64,000 nucleotides of DNA from CAZMOK01 sp964567785. GTDB lineage: Bacteria; Bacteroidota; Bacteroidia; Bacteroidales; JAGOPY01. Of the stretch, positions 26,661-35,239 are shown in pieces (within the stretch, counting starts at the first letter, position 1; each line of letters starts with the position of its first letter). Where the stretch lies: NCBI GenBank assembly GCA_964567785.1, contig CAZMOK010000002.1, forward strand, positions 1 through 64,000. The letters are read 5' to 3'. The position numbers and the translations under genes were made by a program. The notes under the pieces are model-generated. The model was not told where the DNA came from. It saw nothing but the letters and a program-made list of their open reading frames with translations, and made no database searches.

Positions 26661-27494
26661 TTATTCTCCCAGCATCTGACGCTTAAAAGCGATAACAGTA
26701 AGGTCTTTATCCACTTCACCAAGATATTTCTTTACCGACTTCTTTGTATCCCTCACGAAATCCTGGTTGAGGAGTGTGTTTTCCTTGTAGAACTTTTCCA
26801 GTTTACCCATTGCAATTTTATCGAGTATCTGCTCGGGCTTGCCTTCCTGGCGCGCCTGTTCCTTACCTATTTCGATCTCTTTTTGCACGATGTCCTGCTC
26901 AACATCCTCACGGTCGATGGCTACAGGATTCATGGCAGCTATTTGCATGGCAATTTCACGGGCTATTTTCTCGCCCTCTTCAACCTCTTTATTGAGGCCA
27001 GCCAAAGTAGCCAGCTTATTTCCCTGGTGGTTATAGGCTGCAACAACCGGTGCTTCAATAAAGCCATATCCGGGTATCTCCATTTTCTCTCCTATCTTAC
27101 CGATAAGGTTGGTGAGATTCTCTTCAACAGTATGATCGTTGAGCTTTAGTGACTTAAGTTCGTCGATATTGCCGGGCCTTGCTTCCAGGGCTATTTCTGC
27201 CACCGAATTTACATAGTTGACAAAATCATCTCCCTTGGCAACAAAGTCGGTTTCAGTATTTACGGTCAGGATGATACCGAATTTGTTGTCGTCAGTAGTC
27301 TTAGCGATTACAATACCTTCCGATGCCTCTTTATCGGCACGCTTTGCGGCAACTTTCTGGCCTTTTTTCCTGAGAATTTCAATTGCCTTTTCAAAATCGC
27401 CGTCGCTTTCCTGGAGCGCCTTTTTGCAATCCATCATGCCGGCGCCGGTCATTTTTCTGAGCTTATTTACCTCTGCTGCTGTTATGTTTGCCAT
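26661..27494 (-). CDS. tsf: Translation elongation factor Ts
   Basis: This 277-residue nucleotide-exchange factor recycles EF-Tu-GDP. The N-terminal UBA-like domain begins AAEVNKLRKMTGAGMMDCKK and continues LQESDGDFEKAIEILRKKGQ, the classic EF-Ts opening. The core includes NTETDFVAKGDDFVNYVN, the TDFV motif that inserts into EF-Tu, and ends LLNQDFVRDTKKSVKKYL. Length is usual for the family. It is last in the minus-strand ribosomal cluster, 23 nt after rpsB, and is followed by a terminator. A partial Shine-Dalgarno-like AAAAAAGGAC precedes it. Confidence 0.97.
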   Translation of the reverse strand: MANITAAEVNKLRKMTGAGMMDCKKALQESDGDFEKAIEILRKKGQKVAAKRADKEASEGIVIAKTTDDNKFGIILTVNTETDFVAKGDDFVNYVNSVAEIALEARPGNIDELKSLKLNDHTVEENLTNLIGKIGEKMEIPGYGFIEAPVVAAYNHQGNKLATLAGLNKEVEEGEKIAREIAMQIAAMNPVAIDREDVEQDIVQKEIEIGKEQARQEGKPEQILDKIAMGKLEKFYKENTLLNQDFVRDTKKSVKKYLGEVDKDLTVIAFKRQMLGE

Positions 27495-27517
27495 GTTCGT
27501 CCTTTTTTATAGCTTAA

Positions 27518-28420
27518 TTACTTTTTCTTGCTTATAGTTCTTTTTCTTCTAGGCCTGTCACCGCTATTCTCTGAGTCTCTCATTTTCACTGATTTATCCG
27601 TCCTGGTCTTTCCACCTCCCTTTTCAGCTTCCTCATCTTCCTTCTCCTCGTATTCCTCAAGGGTTTTTGATTTGATCTTAGCCCTTGCTTCTTCTTCCTC
27701 TCTTTCTTCTTCTTCCTTGCGCTCCTTGTCCATTTTCCTTTCTGCCAGTCCTTCTTCTACTGCTTTCACCATAAGTCTCACTATGATCTCAATTGATTTT
27801 GAAGCATCATCATTGGCCGGTATGGGGAAGTCGATGATTGTAGGATCGCTGTTGGTATCTACCATTGCAAAAGTGGGAATGTTCAATTTCCTGGCCTCCG
27901 CCACAGCTATTTTCTCTTTAAGGACATCAACTATGAAAATAGCTGAAGGCAGCCTGTTGAGGTCGGCAATTGATCCGAATTGTTTTTCCAGTTTTGCTCT
28001 TTCACGGTTTATTTGGAGCTTCTCCCTTTTCGAAAGGTTCTGGAAGTTACTTGTTGTCATCAGCTTGTCGATAGAAGCCATCTTCCTCACAGCTTTCCTG
28101 ATGGTTGAGAAGTTTGTCAGCATACCACCGGGCCAGCGCTCGACCACGTAAGGCATATTGACCTTTTTCACGTGGTTTGCCACGATTTCCTTAGCCTGTT
28201 TCTTGGTTGCCACAAAGAGGATCTTACGCCCCGACTTTGCTATCTGCTTAAGCCCTGAGGCGGCTTCCTCGATCTTTGCCATTGTTTTGTAAAGGTCGAT
28301 AATATGGATACCGTTACGCTCCATAAAAATGTAAGGAGCCATGTTGGGGTTCCATTTCCTGCGCAGGTGGCCAAAATGTACCCCTGCATCCAATAATTCT
28401 TCAAAAGATGTTCTTGCCAT
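27518..28420 (-). CDS. rpsB: 30S ribosomal protein S2 (uS2) with long charged C-terminal extension
   Basis: Residues 1-225 are a canonical S2: SFEELLDAGVHFGHLRRKWN, MAPYIFMERNGIHIIDLYKT, VVERWPGGMLTNFSTIRKAV and AMVDTNSDPTIIDFPIPAND. After about residue 228 comes a ~70-residue tail, first strongly acidic/basic alternating (KERKEEEEREEEEARAKIKS), then basic (RPRRKRTISKKK). S2 is commonly ~230-260 residues, so the 300-residue length is notable; many Bacteroidota S2 proteins carry some extension. It sits between rpsI (97 nt upstream) and tsf. The 97-nt gap could hold a leader, but I see no clear structure. Confidence 0.97.
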   Translation of the reverse strand: MARTSFEELLDAGVHFGHLRRKWNPNMAPYIFMERNGIHIIDLYKTMAKIEEAASGLKQIAKSGRKILFVATKKQAKEIVANHVKKVNMPYVVERWPGGMLTNFSTIRKAVRKMASIDKLMTTSNFQNLSKREKLQINRERAKLEKQFGSIADLNRLPSAIFIVDVLKEKIAVAEARKLNIPTFAMVDTNSDPTIIDFPIPANDDASKSIEIIVRLMVKAVEEGLAERKMDKERKEEEEREEEEARAKIKSKTLEEYEEKEDEEAEKGGGKTRTDKSVKMRDSENSGDRPRRKRTISKKK

Positions 28421-28517
28421 TTTATTATTTGTTTACGTTCCTAAAAAACAACCCCCAAGTAGCACGGTAAGTGGTCTCAGAGGTTTGGATACTAAACTCA
28501 GTCCGGTAGATTGAATT

Positions 28518-28904
28518 CTAACGTTTACTGAACTGGAATCTCTTTCTTGCCTTGGGCTGACCGGGCTTCTTCCTTTCCACCATCCTGGGGTCCCTTCTGA
28601 GAAGGCCTTTCTCCTTGAGAGGTTTTCTCAATTCCTGGTCGTAGGAGATAAGGGCACGTGCAATGGCTAGCCTGAGGGCTTCTGCCTGTCCTTTATAACC
28701 TCCACCTGCCAGTGAGGCCGTAATGTCGAACTTGTTTTCTGTACTGGTGATTTCAAAAGCCTGGTTTACAATATATCTTAGCACAGTGGTAGGAAAATAG
28801 TCATCAAGGGGCCTTCTGTTGACGGTAACCTTTCCTGAGCCCTCCCTGAGATATATCCTGGCTACTGCTTTTTTTCTCCTGCCTATGGTATTGATTACTT
28901 CCAT
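28518..28904 (-). CDS. rpsI: 30S ribosomal protein S9 (uS9)
   Basis: This 128-residue protein is a standard S9. It shows NTIGRRKKAVARIYLREGSG at the N terminus, ITASLAGGGYKGQAEALRLA in the middle, and the basic C-terminal tail DPRMVERKKPGQPKARKRFQ ending FSKR; that terminal Arg reaches the P-site tRNA. It is 19 nt after rplM, the conserved L13-S9 pair. Confidence 0.98.
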   Translation of the reverse strand: MEVINTIGRRKKAVARIYLREGSGKVTVNRRPLDDYFPTTVLRYIVNQAFEITSTENKFDITASLAGGGYKGQAEALRLAIARALISYDQELRKPLKEKGLLRRDPRMVERKKPGQPKARKRFQFSKR

Positions 28905-28923
28905 TGTATGCTATAAAATTGAA

Positions 28924-29364
28924 TTACTTAACTTCTTTTGGTTTCTGTGCTTCGTGCGGATGATCAGGGCCTGCATATACATGGAGATTCCTGAAAAGCT
29001 CTCTGCCAAGCTTGTTCTTGGGAAGCATTCCCCTGACAGCATTCTCAACTATGTCGGTGGGCTTCTTCGCCAATACTTGTGCTGCTGTTTTTGACCTCTG
29101 TCCTCCCGGGTAGCCCGAATGGGTTATATACTGCTTCTGGTCCCATTTATTTCCTGTCAGCCTGATCTTTTCAGCATTTACTATGATCACATTATCTCCA
29201 CAGTCGACATGTGGTGTGAAGCATGGCTTGTTCTTACCCCGGAGGATCACCGCTGCCTTGCTTGCAAGACGCCCCAGTACCTGGTCTTCCGCATTGAGAA
29301 CAACCCATTCTTTATTTACGGTATCTTTATTAGCACTCTGTGTTTTAAAACTTAAGGTATCCAT
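28924..29364 (-). CDS. rplM: 50S ribosomal protein L13 (uL13)
   Basis: This 146-residue early-assembly protein of the large subunit carries the L13 hallmarks KEWVVLNAEDQVLGRLASKA, PHVDCGDNVIIVNAEKIRLT, YITHSGYPGGQRS and ENAVRGMLPKNKLGRELFRN, ending HPHEAQKPKEVK. It heads the minus-strand rplM-rpsI-rpsB-tsf cluster, downstream of a consensus promoter (29418-29449). The ~45-nt leader contains a small CGTT/AACG hairpin; L13 autoregulation is conceivable but unproven. Confidence 0.98.
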   Translation of the reverse strand: MDTLSFKTQSANKDTVNKEWVVLNAEDQVLGRLASKAAVILRGKNKPCFTPHVDCGDNVIIVNAEKIRLTGNKWDQKQYITHSGYPGGQRSKTAAQVLAKKPTDIVENAVRGMLPKNKLGRELFRNLHVYAGPDHPHEAQKPKEVK

Positions 29365-29417
29365 GTAAACCTTCTTATTTCAAGTTCTTACAATATTCAC
29401 CGTTGAAAAACGGGGTG

Positions 29418-29449
29418 CAAAGATAGAACTAATAATTTATTTTCACAAA
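29418..29449 (-). promoter_or_regulatory. Promoter of the rplM operon
   Basis: Read on the minus strand: TTTG (29449-29446), 20-nt spacer, TATCTTTG (29425-29418), a perfect Bacteroidota promoter 54 nt upstream of rplM. Confidence 0.85.
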
Positions 29450-29505
29450 TATGTCCTGAAATTTATAATTGGTAACTTTATTATTTCAGAAAACAGGACC
29501 GGACT

Positions 29506-30231
29506 ATGAATGGAACAGAACAGGCACCAGGACATGTTAACTGGACCAGGATATTATGGGTCATGGCTTTCGCAATAACAATGGGATATCTTGAAGCTTC
29601 CATTGTAGTTTACCTAAGGGAGATCTATTATCCTGAGGGGTTCGGGTTTCCACTGAAGGTATTTGATGCAAATATTGCCATTACCGAAATAATACGTGAG
29701 GCAGCCACAATGATCATGATAGTTACGGTGGCCATGCTGTCATTTGGCAACGGGCCTTCAAGGCTTGGTGGATTCCTTTTGATATTTGCCATATGGGATA
29801 TCTTCTACTACATTTTCCTGAAGGCCCTCCTCGGATGGCCCTCATCCCTGCTGACCTGGGATATCCTTTTTCTGATCCCTGTCACCTGGACCGGTCCTGT
29901 GCTGGCACCTGTTATAAACTCCCTCACTATGATCGTAATTGCCGGTTTATTGGTCGCCAGAAATCCTGACAAGTCAAGGTCCCCTCTCTCTGTTTTTGAA
30001 TGGGCACTCCTTTTGTTCGGTGCAGCCATAACCATAACAGGGTATGTTTTTGACTACGTGGCCTATCTCCTGGAATGGTTTTCTCCGAAGGAAATATTAA
30101 GTCTGCCCTTGCAGGAAGGCATACTGGATTATTCAATGGATTACATACCAAGGGAATTCAACTGGATGCTGTTCCTTACGGGAGAACTTTACTTCATTCT
30201 AGCAATATTCTCCTACCTGAGACGTAAATAA
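29506..30231 (+). CDS. Conserved polytopic membrane protein of unknown function
   Basis: This 241-residue protein has about seven predicted membrane segments, for example ILWVMAFAITMGYLEASIVV (18-37), AATMIMIVTVAMLSF (66-80), GGFLLIFAIWDIFYYIFLKA (87-106) and WMLFLTGELYFILAIFSYL near the C terminus. The charged/aromatic elements ASIVVYLREIYYPEGFGFPL, WDIFYYIFLKALLGWPSS and EWFSPKEILSL look conserved in character but I cannot name a family. It has no visible partner; its 5' region holds an imperfect -7 box TAACTTTA at 29473-29480. It lies divergent from rplM and 51 nt before gldA. Confidence 0.8.
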   Translation: MNGTEQAPGHVNWTRILWVMAFAITMGYLEASIVVYLREIYYPEGFGFPLKVFDANIAITEIIREAATMIMIVTVAMLSFGNGPSRLGGFLLIFAIWDIFYYIFLKALLGWPSSLLTWDILFLIPVTWTGPVLAPVINSLTMIVIAGLLVARNPDKSRSPLSVFEWALLLFGAAITITGYVFDYVAYLLEWFSPKEILSLPLQEGILDYSMDYIPREFNWMLFLTGELYFILAIFSYLRRK

Positions 30232-30282
30232 AGCACCACTGGTAAAAATTCCTAATTTCGTTGTCTGAAAAAAAATTGAATA

Positions 30283-31197
30283 ATGTCGGTTATAGTTGAT
30301 GGCATAACGAAGTTGTACGATGCTCAAAAAGCCCTTGACGACGTTTCTTTTACTGTTGAGCGCGGTGAAGTGGTTGGCCTGCTGGGGCCCAACGGTGCAG
30401 GCAAGTCAACCCTGATGAAGATCATAACTTGTTTCATACCTCCTAATGAAGGGATTGTGACAGTTGAAGGTTACAATACAGATGAAGAATCGCTGGAAGT
30501 ACGGAAAAGAGTTGGCTACCTCCCCGAAAACAATCCCCTGTACCTGGAAATGTATGTGAGGGAATACCTTCATTTTGTTGCTAGCCTGCATAACGTGAAA
30601 AATAACGCCGGAAACAGGGTTGATGAAATGATAGAAATGACAGGGCTCGGTGCTGAACAGAAGAAAAAGATAGGCGCACTTTCAAAAGGATACCGGCAAC
30701 GCGTGGGTCTGGCACAGGCCATGATACACGACCCGGATGTTTTGATCCTGGATGAACCTACATCGGGGCTTGATCCTAACCAGCTTAAAGATATCAGATC
30801 ACTCATAAGCCGGATGGGGGAAGAAAAGACGGTAATTCTCTCCACTCATATAATGCAGGAGGTGGAAGCCATATGCAACAGGGCCATCATCATCAACCAC
30901 GGAAGGATCGTTGCGGATGACTCAACAGCCAACCTCAGCCGGAGTGCAAAAGACCGTAACATTATTACCGTGGAGTTCAACAAAAAGGTAGGTGCTGAAA
31001 GTCTTGAAAAAATCGAAGGTGTGATAAAGGTCACTTCAAAAAGTGAAACTTTGTTTGAGCTGGAAACCCCGGCCGACAGAGAAATGAGAGACAAGATCTT
31101 TTCATACGCGGTTGAAAACAAACTGATTGTGCTTTCCCTCTCAAAAACGGAACAGCGGCTTGAAGATGTTTTCAGGCAGCTTACAACATCCATATGA
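30283..31197 (+). CDS. gldA: GldA-type ABC transporter ATP-binding protein
   Basis: This 304-residue ABC ATPase resembles GldA, which in gliding Bacteroidota works with GldF and GldG as an ABC transporter. Motifs: Walker A GLLGPNGAGKST, Q-loop replaced by the family's GYLPENNPLYLEMYVREYL, signature LSKGYRQRVGLAQ, Walker B VLILDEPTSGLDPNQ and switch His in ILSTHIMQEVEAIC. A ~75-residue C-terminal domain follows, as in GldA. No gldF or gldG is next to it; many non-gliding Bacteroidota also carry a lone gldA-like gene, so gliding cannot be concluded. Confidence 0.85.
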   Translation: MSVIVDGITKLYDAQKALDDVSFTVERGEVVGLLGPNGAGKSTLMKIITCFIPPNEGIVTVEGYNTDEESLEVRKRVGYLPENNPLYLEMYVREYLHFVASLHNVKNNAGNRVDEMIEMTGLGAEQKKKIGALSKGYRQRVGLAQAMIHDPDVLILDEPTSGLDPNQLKDIRSLISRMGEEKTVILSTHIMQEVEAICNRAIIINHGRIVADDSTANLSRSAKDRNIITVEFNKKVGAESLEKIEGVIKVTSKSETLFELETPADREMRDKIFSYAVENKLIVLSLSKTEQRLEDVFRQLTTSI

Positions 31198-31202
31198 CCC
31201 CG

Positions 31203-31230
31203 TTGGTTATCAAGGAAATTTATATTTTTG
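31203..31230 (+). promoter_or_regulatory. Promoter of metK
   Basis: TTG at 31203-31205, a 17-nt spacer and TATTTTTG at 31223-31230. The first possible in-frame start codon (31228) overlaps the -7 box, supporting ATG 31294 as the real start with a ~60-nt leader. Confidence 0.7.
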
Positions 31231-31293
31231 CGCGATCTGTCAAGAGTTTACCTGGCAGGAAATATTCATTACTACCATAAACAAGCTCATATT

Positions 31294-32592
31294 ATGTCAT
31301 ATTTATTTACCTCAGAATCGGTTTCGGAAGGTCATCCCGACAAAGTAGCCGATCAAATCTCAGATGCCTTACTGGATGAATTCCTGAGGTGGGACCCTGC
31401 CTCGAAGGTGGCCTGCGAAACCCTGGTGACAACAGGGCTGGTTGTTTGTTCCGGCGAAGTCAAGACAAGGGGATGGGTAAACATAGATGATGTTGCAAGA
31501 AAAACCATCAGCAAGATCGGGTACACCAAAGCTGAATATAAATTCGACGCCAACTCTTGCGGGATCATTTCCACTATTCAGGAACAGTCGCGCGATATCA
31601 GCCGTGGAGTGGAGAAAAGTGATAAATACGAGACCGGTGCAGGTGACCAGGGGATGATGTTCGGGTATGCATCCACTGAAATGGACAACTACATGCCCCT
31701 TCCCATCGAATTGTCCCATATAATCCTTCAGCAACTGGCAGCCATCAGGAAAGAGGGCAGGGAAATGACTTACCTGAGGCCCGATTCCAAGAGCCAGGTC
31801 ACCATAGAATACAACAACGACAGGCAACCCGTCAGGATAGACACTGTAGTGATATCAACACAGCACGATGACTTCGATACGCCCGAGAAAATGCAACCCA
31901 GGATCAAGGCCGACATTGAAACAATCCTTATTCCAAGGGTTAAAAAGGAAGTGCCTGAAAGGATCAAGAAACTATTCAACGATTTCAGGTTGTTTGTCAA
32001 TCCAACAGGAAATTTTGTAATTGGAGGGCCTCATGGCGACACAGGGTTAACCGGTCGGAAGATCATTGTTGATACTTACGGAGGGATTGCTCCTCACGGA
32101 GGTGGCGCTTTCTCAGGCAAGGATGCAACCAAGGTTGACCGGTCGGCTGCCTATGCAGCCCGGTACATAGCCAAAAACCTCGTTCATGCGGGAGTTGCCG
32201 ATGAGGTGATCATCCAGCTCGCCTATGCGATCGGGGTGCCGGAACCAGTTGGTCTTTATATAAATACCTTCAATACGGTAAAGGTGAAAGATGCTGCGGG
32301 CAAAACAATTACTGATGATGAAATAGCAAGGAGGATCAATGAGATGATCGACCTGAGGCCGTATGCCATTATTGAAAAATTCGGATTGCTGAACCCCGTT
32401 TTTGAGCCCGCAACAACCTACGGGCACTTTGGCCGTGACAATTATGAGAAAGAAGTGGAAGTCTATTATGAAGATGACACCACCCATAAGAAAACGGTCA
32501 AAGGAGAAGAAAAGATCTTTAAGAAAGTGGAGTTCTTTGGCTGGGAAAAAACAGATATGGCTGAAAAAATAAAAAAAGAATTCGGAATGTAA
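31294..32592 (+). CDS. metK: S-adenosylmethionine synthetase
   Basis: This 432-residue enzyme makes S-adenosylmethionine from methionine and ATP. The start ATG 31294 gives [20 protein letters not shown], the canonical N terminus. Other hallmarks: [20 protein letters not shown] (the GDQG/MFGYA adenine site), [20 protein letters not shown], and the P-loop-like [20 protein letters not shown]. It is slightly longer than the E. coli enzyme (384), with extra residues near [20 protein letters not shown] and a lysine-rich C terminus. It is monocistronic, between its own promoter and a bidirectional terminator. Confidence 0.97.
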   Translation: MSYLFTSESVSEGHPDKVADQISDALLDEFLRWDPASKVACETLVTTGLVVCSGEVKTRGWVNIDDVARKTISKIGYTKAEYKFDANSCGIISTIQEQSRDISRGVEKSDKYETGAGDQGMMFGYASTEMDNYMPLPIELSHIILQQLAAIRKEGREMTYLRPDSKSQVTIEYNNDRQPVRIDTVVISTQHDDFDTPEKMQPRIKADIETILIPRVKKEVPERIKKLFNDFRLFVNPTGNFVIGGPHGDTGLTGRKIIVDTYGGIAPHGGGAFSGKDATKVDRSAAYAARYIAKNLVHAGVADEVIIQLAYAIGVPEPVGLYINTFNTVKVKDAAGKTITDDEIARRINEMIDLRPYAIIEKFGLLNPVFEPATTYGHFGRDNYEKEVEVYYEDDTTHKKTVKGEEKIFKKVEFFGWEKTDMAEKIKKEFGM

Positions 32593-32607
32593 ACAAACTA
32601 TATTCAC

Positions 32608-32644
32608 AAAAAAAACCCGGCTGGTTTAACTGGCCGGGTTTTTT
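32608..32644. terminator. Bidirectional terminator between metK and a T9SS cargo gene
   Basis: CCCGGCTGG (32616-32624) pairs with CTGGCCGGG (32630-32638), using two G-T wobbles, loop TTTAA. It is flanked by A8 on the left (32608-32615) and T6 on the right (32639-32644), so it works for both convergent transcripts. Confidence 0.9.
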
Positions 32645-32662
32645 ATTGAGTGATGTATATTT

Positions 32663-33397
32663 TTAATTGTTTATGATCAGTTTTTGGGTGTCGACCCTTT
32701 CGCCGTCAGCAATCAGGTTATAGAAATACACACCCTGGCGGAGATCGGATACATTCACTGCAATAGTTCCCTCGTTCCCGTTGAGTGGGATATCCATAAT
32801 TTTTGATCCAAGGATATTGCTGATCACTATGCTTGCTGTCGCTGTCGATTGCGGAAGAGCATAGCTGAAATTCACCCTTGAAGTGGCCGGGTTCGGATAA
32901 ACCCTGGATGAAACATTGGCAGTTGCCGGATCATCAGAGATTCCGGCAGGGCTGGCGTTGAACTGGACCGTAACCGAAACCGAATCATCCGGATTGTTTA
33001 CATCCCACCAGCAGTACCTTATCACTGACTTTCCAGGAATATCGTTTGGCTCGTAATCCCCGAAAAATTCATCTGTTGTCTGACCTGCTTCTATCAACAC
33101 CTCAGCCGGTGAAATGTAGACAAACGGAGGATAGCAGGCTCCCCAGCAAAAGTAATTAGAAGTACCCGCAAGGGTATCTCCCTCGTTGATTACCTTCTTT
33201 GCTTTTACGGTAAGATTCGACGAGGCATTGTTGGTCACGTCAATGGCAGCTTGTATGAGATCATCTGATGGATCTCCATTTGCATAGATCATCGAATTGG
33301 GCTCAACCGGTTCACCTTCATAGGTAAGAGAAAGATTCTGCCCGAAAAGGAAGATGGTTGAAACTGCAAGAATAAATAAGAGTAAAGTTTTCTTCAT
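32663..33397 (-). CDS. T9SS-secreted protein of unknown function
   Basis: The 244-residue product begins with a signal peptide (KKTLLLFILAVSTIFLFGQ, cleavage near residue 19-20). Residues 20-150 hold a small beta-rich domain containing TSNYFCWGACYPPFVYISPA and a CWW motif; I do not recognise the family. The last ~80 residues are a type A T9SS sorting domain: SSRVYPNPATSRVNFSYALP, then ISNILGSKIMDIPLNGNEGT and LRQGVYFYNLIADGERVDTQ. It should therefore cross the outer membrane through the type IX machinery. It is transcribed divergently from a second T9SS cargo gene, with mirror-image promoters between them. Confidence 0.85.
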   Translation of the reverse strand: MKKTLLLFILAVSTIFLFGQNLSLTYEGEPVEPNSMIYANGDPSDDLIQAAIDVTNNASSNLTVKAKKVINEGDTLAGTSNYFCWGACYPPFVYISPAEVLIEAGQTTDEFFGDYEPNDIPGKSVIRYCWWDVNNPDDSVSVTVQFNASPAGISDDPATANVSSRVYPNPATSRVNFSYALPQSTATASIVISNILGSKIMDIPLNGNEGTIAVNVSDLRQGVYFYNLIADGERVDTQKLIINN

Positions 33398-33430
33398 ATC
33401 GTTCAGGTTTTAACAGAGATTTTTAACAAA

Positions 33431-33503
33431 TTTTTTGCAAAGATAATCCAATTTTGTGGATTTCATTTTTACTTTCTCACTGATAATCTGATATCTTTGC
33501 AAA
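33431..33503. promoter_or_regulatory. Mirror-image divergent promoters of two T9SS cargo genes
   Basis: On the minus strand TATCTTTG occupies 33445-33438; on the plus strand TATCTTTG occupies 33492-33499. The identity continues past the box: both read TATCTTTGCAAAA in their own direction, so the pair is an inverted repeat about 45 nt apart. The -33 elements are weak (TTTT 33467-33470 for the plus side). Confidence 0.65.
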
Positions 33504-33592
33504 ATACTTGCAACTATCATAATATTTATACCTCTTCATATAACCTACAAGTTTAAAAGAAAAAATCGCTATAAACTAAACATGCTATAACC

Positions 33593-35239
33593 ATGAAAAA
33601 AACATTTTTACTTTCATTGATACTGATACTGACTGTTTCCCTTGCAGCCCAGCGCGTATCGAGAGACAAAGTTGTTCTTGAAATAGCAACCGGTACGTGG
33701 TGCCCTTATTGTCCGGGTGCAGCAATGGGCGCTGACGAACTCATCGAGAACGGCCATGATGTGGCTGTGATAGAATATCACAACGGTGACCCATATGCAA
33801 ATGTCTATTCAAACGCCCGGAACTCTTATTACAATGTAACCGGATACCCCACAGCTCATTTCGATGGCCTAAACCCTTATGTCGGGGGCAGCAGCACACA
33901 AAGCCTTTACGGTCCCTACCTGAGCAGGGTCAACCAGCGCCTAGCGATCCCTTCCGACTTTACCATTGACGTGAGTGGTGAACACATGGGGCTCAGTGAG
34001 TGGGACATCACCGTTGATATTGAACAAGTATCTGCTTACAGTGGATCCAACCTGAGGCTGCACGCAGCTATCACCGAATCGCATATAGAGGAATCATGGC
34101 AGGGGATGGACGAACTTAATTTTGTCTGCAGGCTGATGGTTCCCAATCAGAATGGAACAGCTATTAGTTTTTCAGGCGGAAACACAATCCAGGAAGAGCT
34201 TCAGTTGACAATAGATGAAGAGTGGGACCCGGTCAACTGCGAACTTGTGGTTTTTATCCAGGACAATTCAACCAAGGAAATTCTGCAGGGCACCAAGATG
34301 GATCTCCTCGATTTCCCTTCAGCTTTCGATTCGGAAGTCGCTACGCTTGAAATCGGGAACATCCCTGAAACTACCTGCAGCGGAAGCTTTGAACCTTCAG
34401 TAATAATCAGGAACCAGGGTAATGACCCCCTCACCTCTCTCGACATAGCCTACAGCGTGAATGAAGGCAATCCTGAAACATATCAGTGGACCGGAAACAT
34501 TGAATATCTTGATTCTTTGGAAGTTACACTTCCCACCATCAACTTCACGGTGGAGGAAGAGAATAACCTTGCGGTCACCTCCGAAAACCCGAACCAGGCG
34601 CCCGATCCTTACCCGTCGAACGATGACAAGGAGCAAATGGTTGAAAAGGGCGACATCACACCCAGCACCATCAACCTGATCCTGAGAACAGATGCCAACC
34701 CCACAGAAACGACATGGGAAATAGTGGATTCTGAAGGTGAGGTAATTTATTCAGGCGGTCCTTACTCTAACTCCGGAGAGATGATAATGGAAGAGTTCGA
34801 GCTTGCCAATCCTGATTGCTATTCGTTCAACATTTACGATGCCGGCGGCAATGGGCTGATGCAGCCGGGCTTCTACAGTCTCTATTACGACAACAACATT
34901 ACCATAGCACAGGGAACCTCTTTCGGTTCCATGGAAGCAACTGAATTTACTGCCGACGATGGCGTGGGCATTGGTGAAAGCGGCCTGGCCGGAAGCCTAA
35001 AAGTTTTCCCCAATCCGACCACCGGTAATGCAACAGTGGAATTTGCTACGGAAGAGGGAGGAAAGGTAACCATAGAAGTGTACAGTGCTTCAGGTGAAAG
35101 AGCATTTTCTGTCACGGATGAAAGAGATCCGGGCACTCACCGTGTCAGTCTCGATCTCGGTGGTAACGCCTCAGGAGTCTATTTTGTTAAAGTGACCTCG
35201 GGCAATAAAGTCGTTACCCAAAGGATATCCTTACTTTAG
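33593..35239 (+). CDS. T9SS-secreted Omp28-related protein with thioredoxin-like CxxC
   Basis: This 548-residue cargo has a signal peptide (about 1-19) followed by an Omp28-like thioredoxin fold: VVLEIATGTWCPYCPGAAMG places a CPYC motif at Cys37-Cys40, and NVTGYPTAHFDGLNPYVGG supplies the cis-Pro region. A beta-rich middle follows (residues ~130-450, including SFNIYDAGGNGLMQPGFYSL). The C terminus is a T9SS type A sorting domain (KVFPNPTTGNATVEFATEEG and GVYFVKVTSGNKVVTQRISL). A role in extracellular thiol/disulphide chemistry is an inference. It overlaps the convergent hutU by 9 nt. Confidence 0.88.
   Translation: MKKTFLLSLILILTVSLAAQRVSRDKVVLEIATGTWCPYCPGAAMGADELIENGHDVAVIEYHNGDPYANVYSNARNSYYNVTGYPTAHFDGLNPYVGGSSTQSLYGPYLSRVNQRLAIPSDFTIDVSGEHMGLSEWDITVDIEQVSAYSGSNLRLHAAITESHIEESWQGMDELNFVCRLMVPNQNGTAISFSGGNTIQEELQLTIDEEWDPVNCELVVFIQDNSTKEILQGTKMDLLDFPSAFDSEVATLEIGNIPETTCSGSFEPSVIIRNQGNDPLTSLDIAYSVNEGNPETYQWTGNIEYLDSLEVTLPTINFTVEEENNLAVTSENPNQAPDPYPSNDDKEQMVEKGDITPSTINLILRTDANPTETTWEIVDSEGEVIYSGGPYSNSGEMIMEEFELANPDCYSFNIYDAGGNGLMQPGFYSLYYDNNITIAQGTSFGSMEATEFTADDGVGIGESGLAGSLKVFPNPTTGNATVEFATEEGGKVTIEVYSASGERAFSVTDERDPGTHRVSLDLGGNASGVYFVKVTSGNKVVTQRISLL

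Noticed and set aside
28421..28517. S2 leader element between rpsI and rpsB
   Set aside because: I could not draw a convincing conserved-type structure in these 97 nt; only a T run (opposite A 28443-28448) is evident.
30283..31197. Claim that the organism glides because of gldA
   Set aside because: gldF and gldG are not here and gldA-like ATPases occur in non-motile Bacteroidota.
31231..31293. SAM riboswitch in the metK leader
   Set aside because: The ~60-nt leader is too short for known SAM aptamers and I see no matching paired elements.
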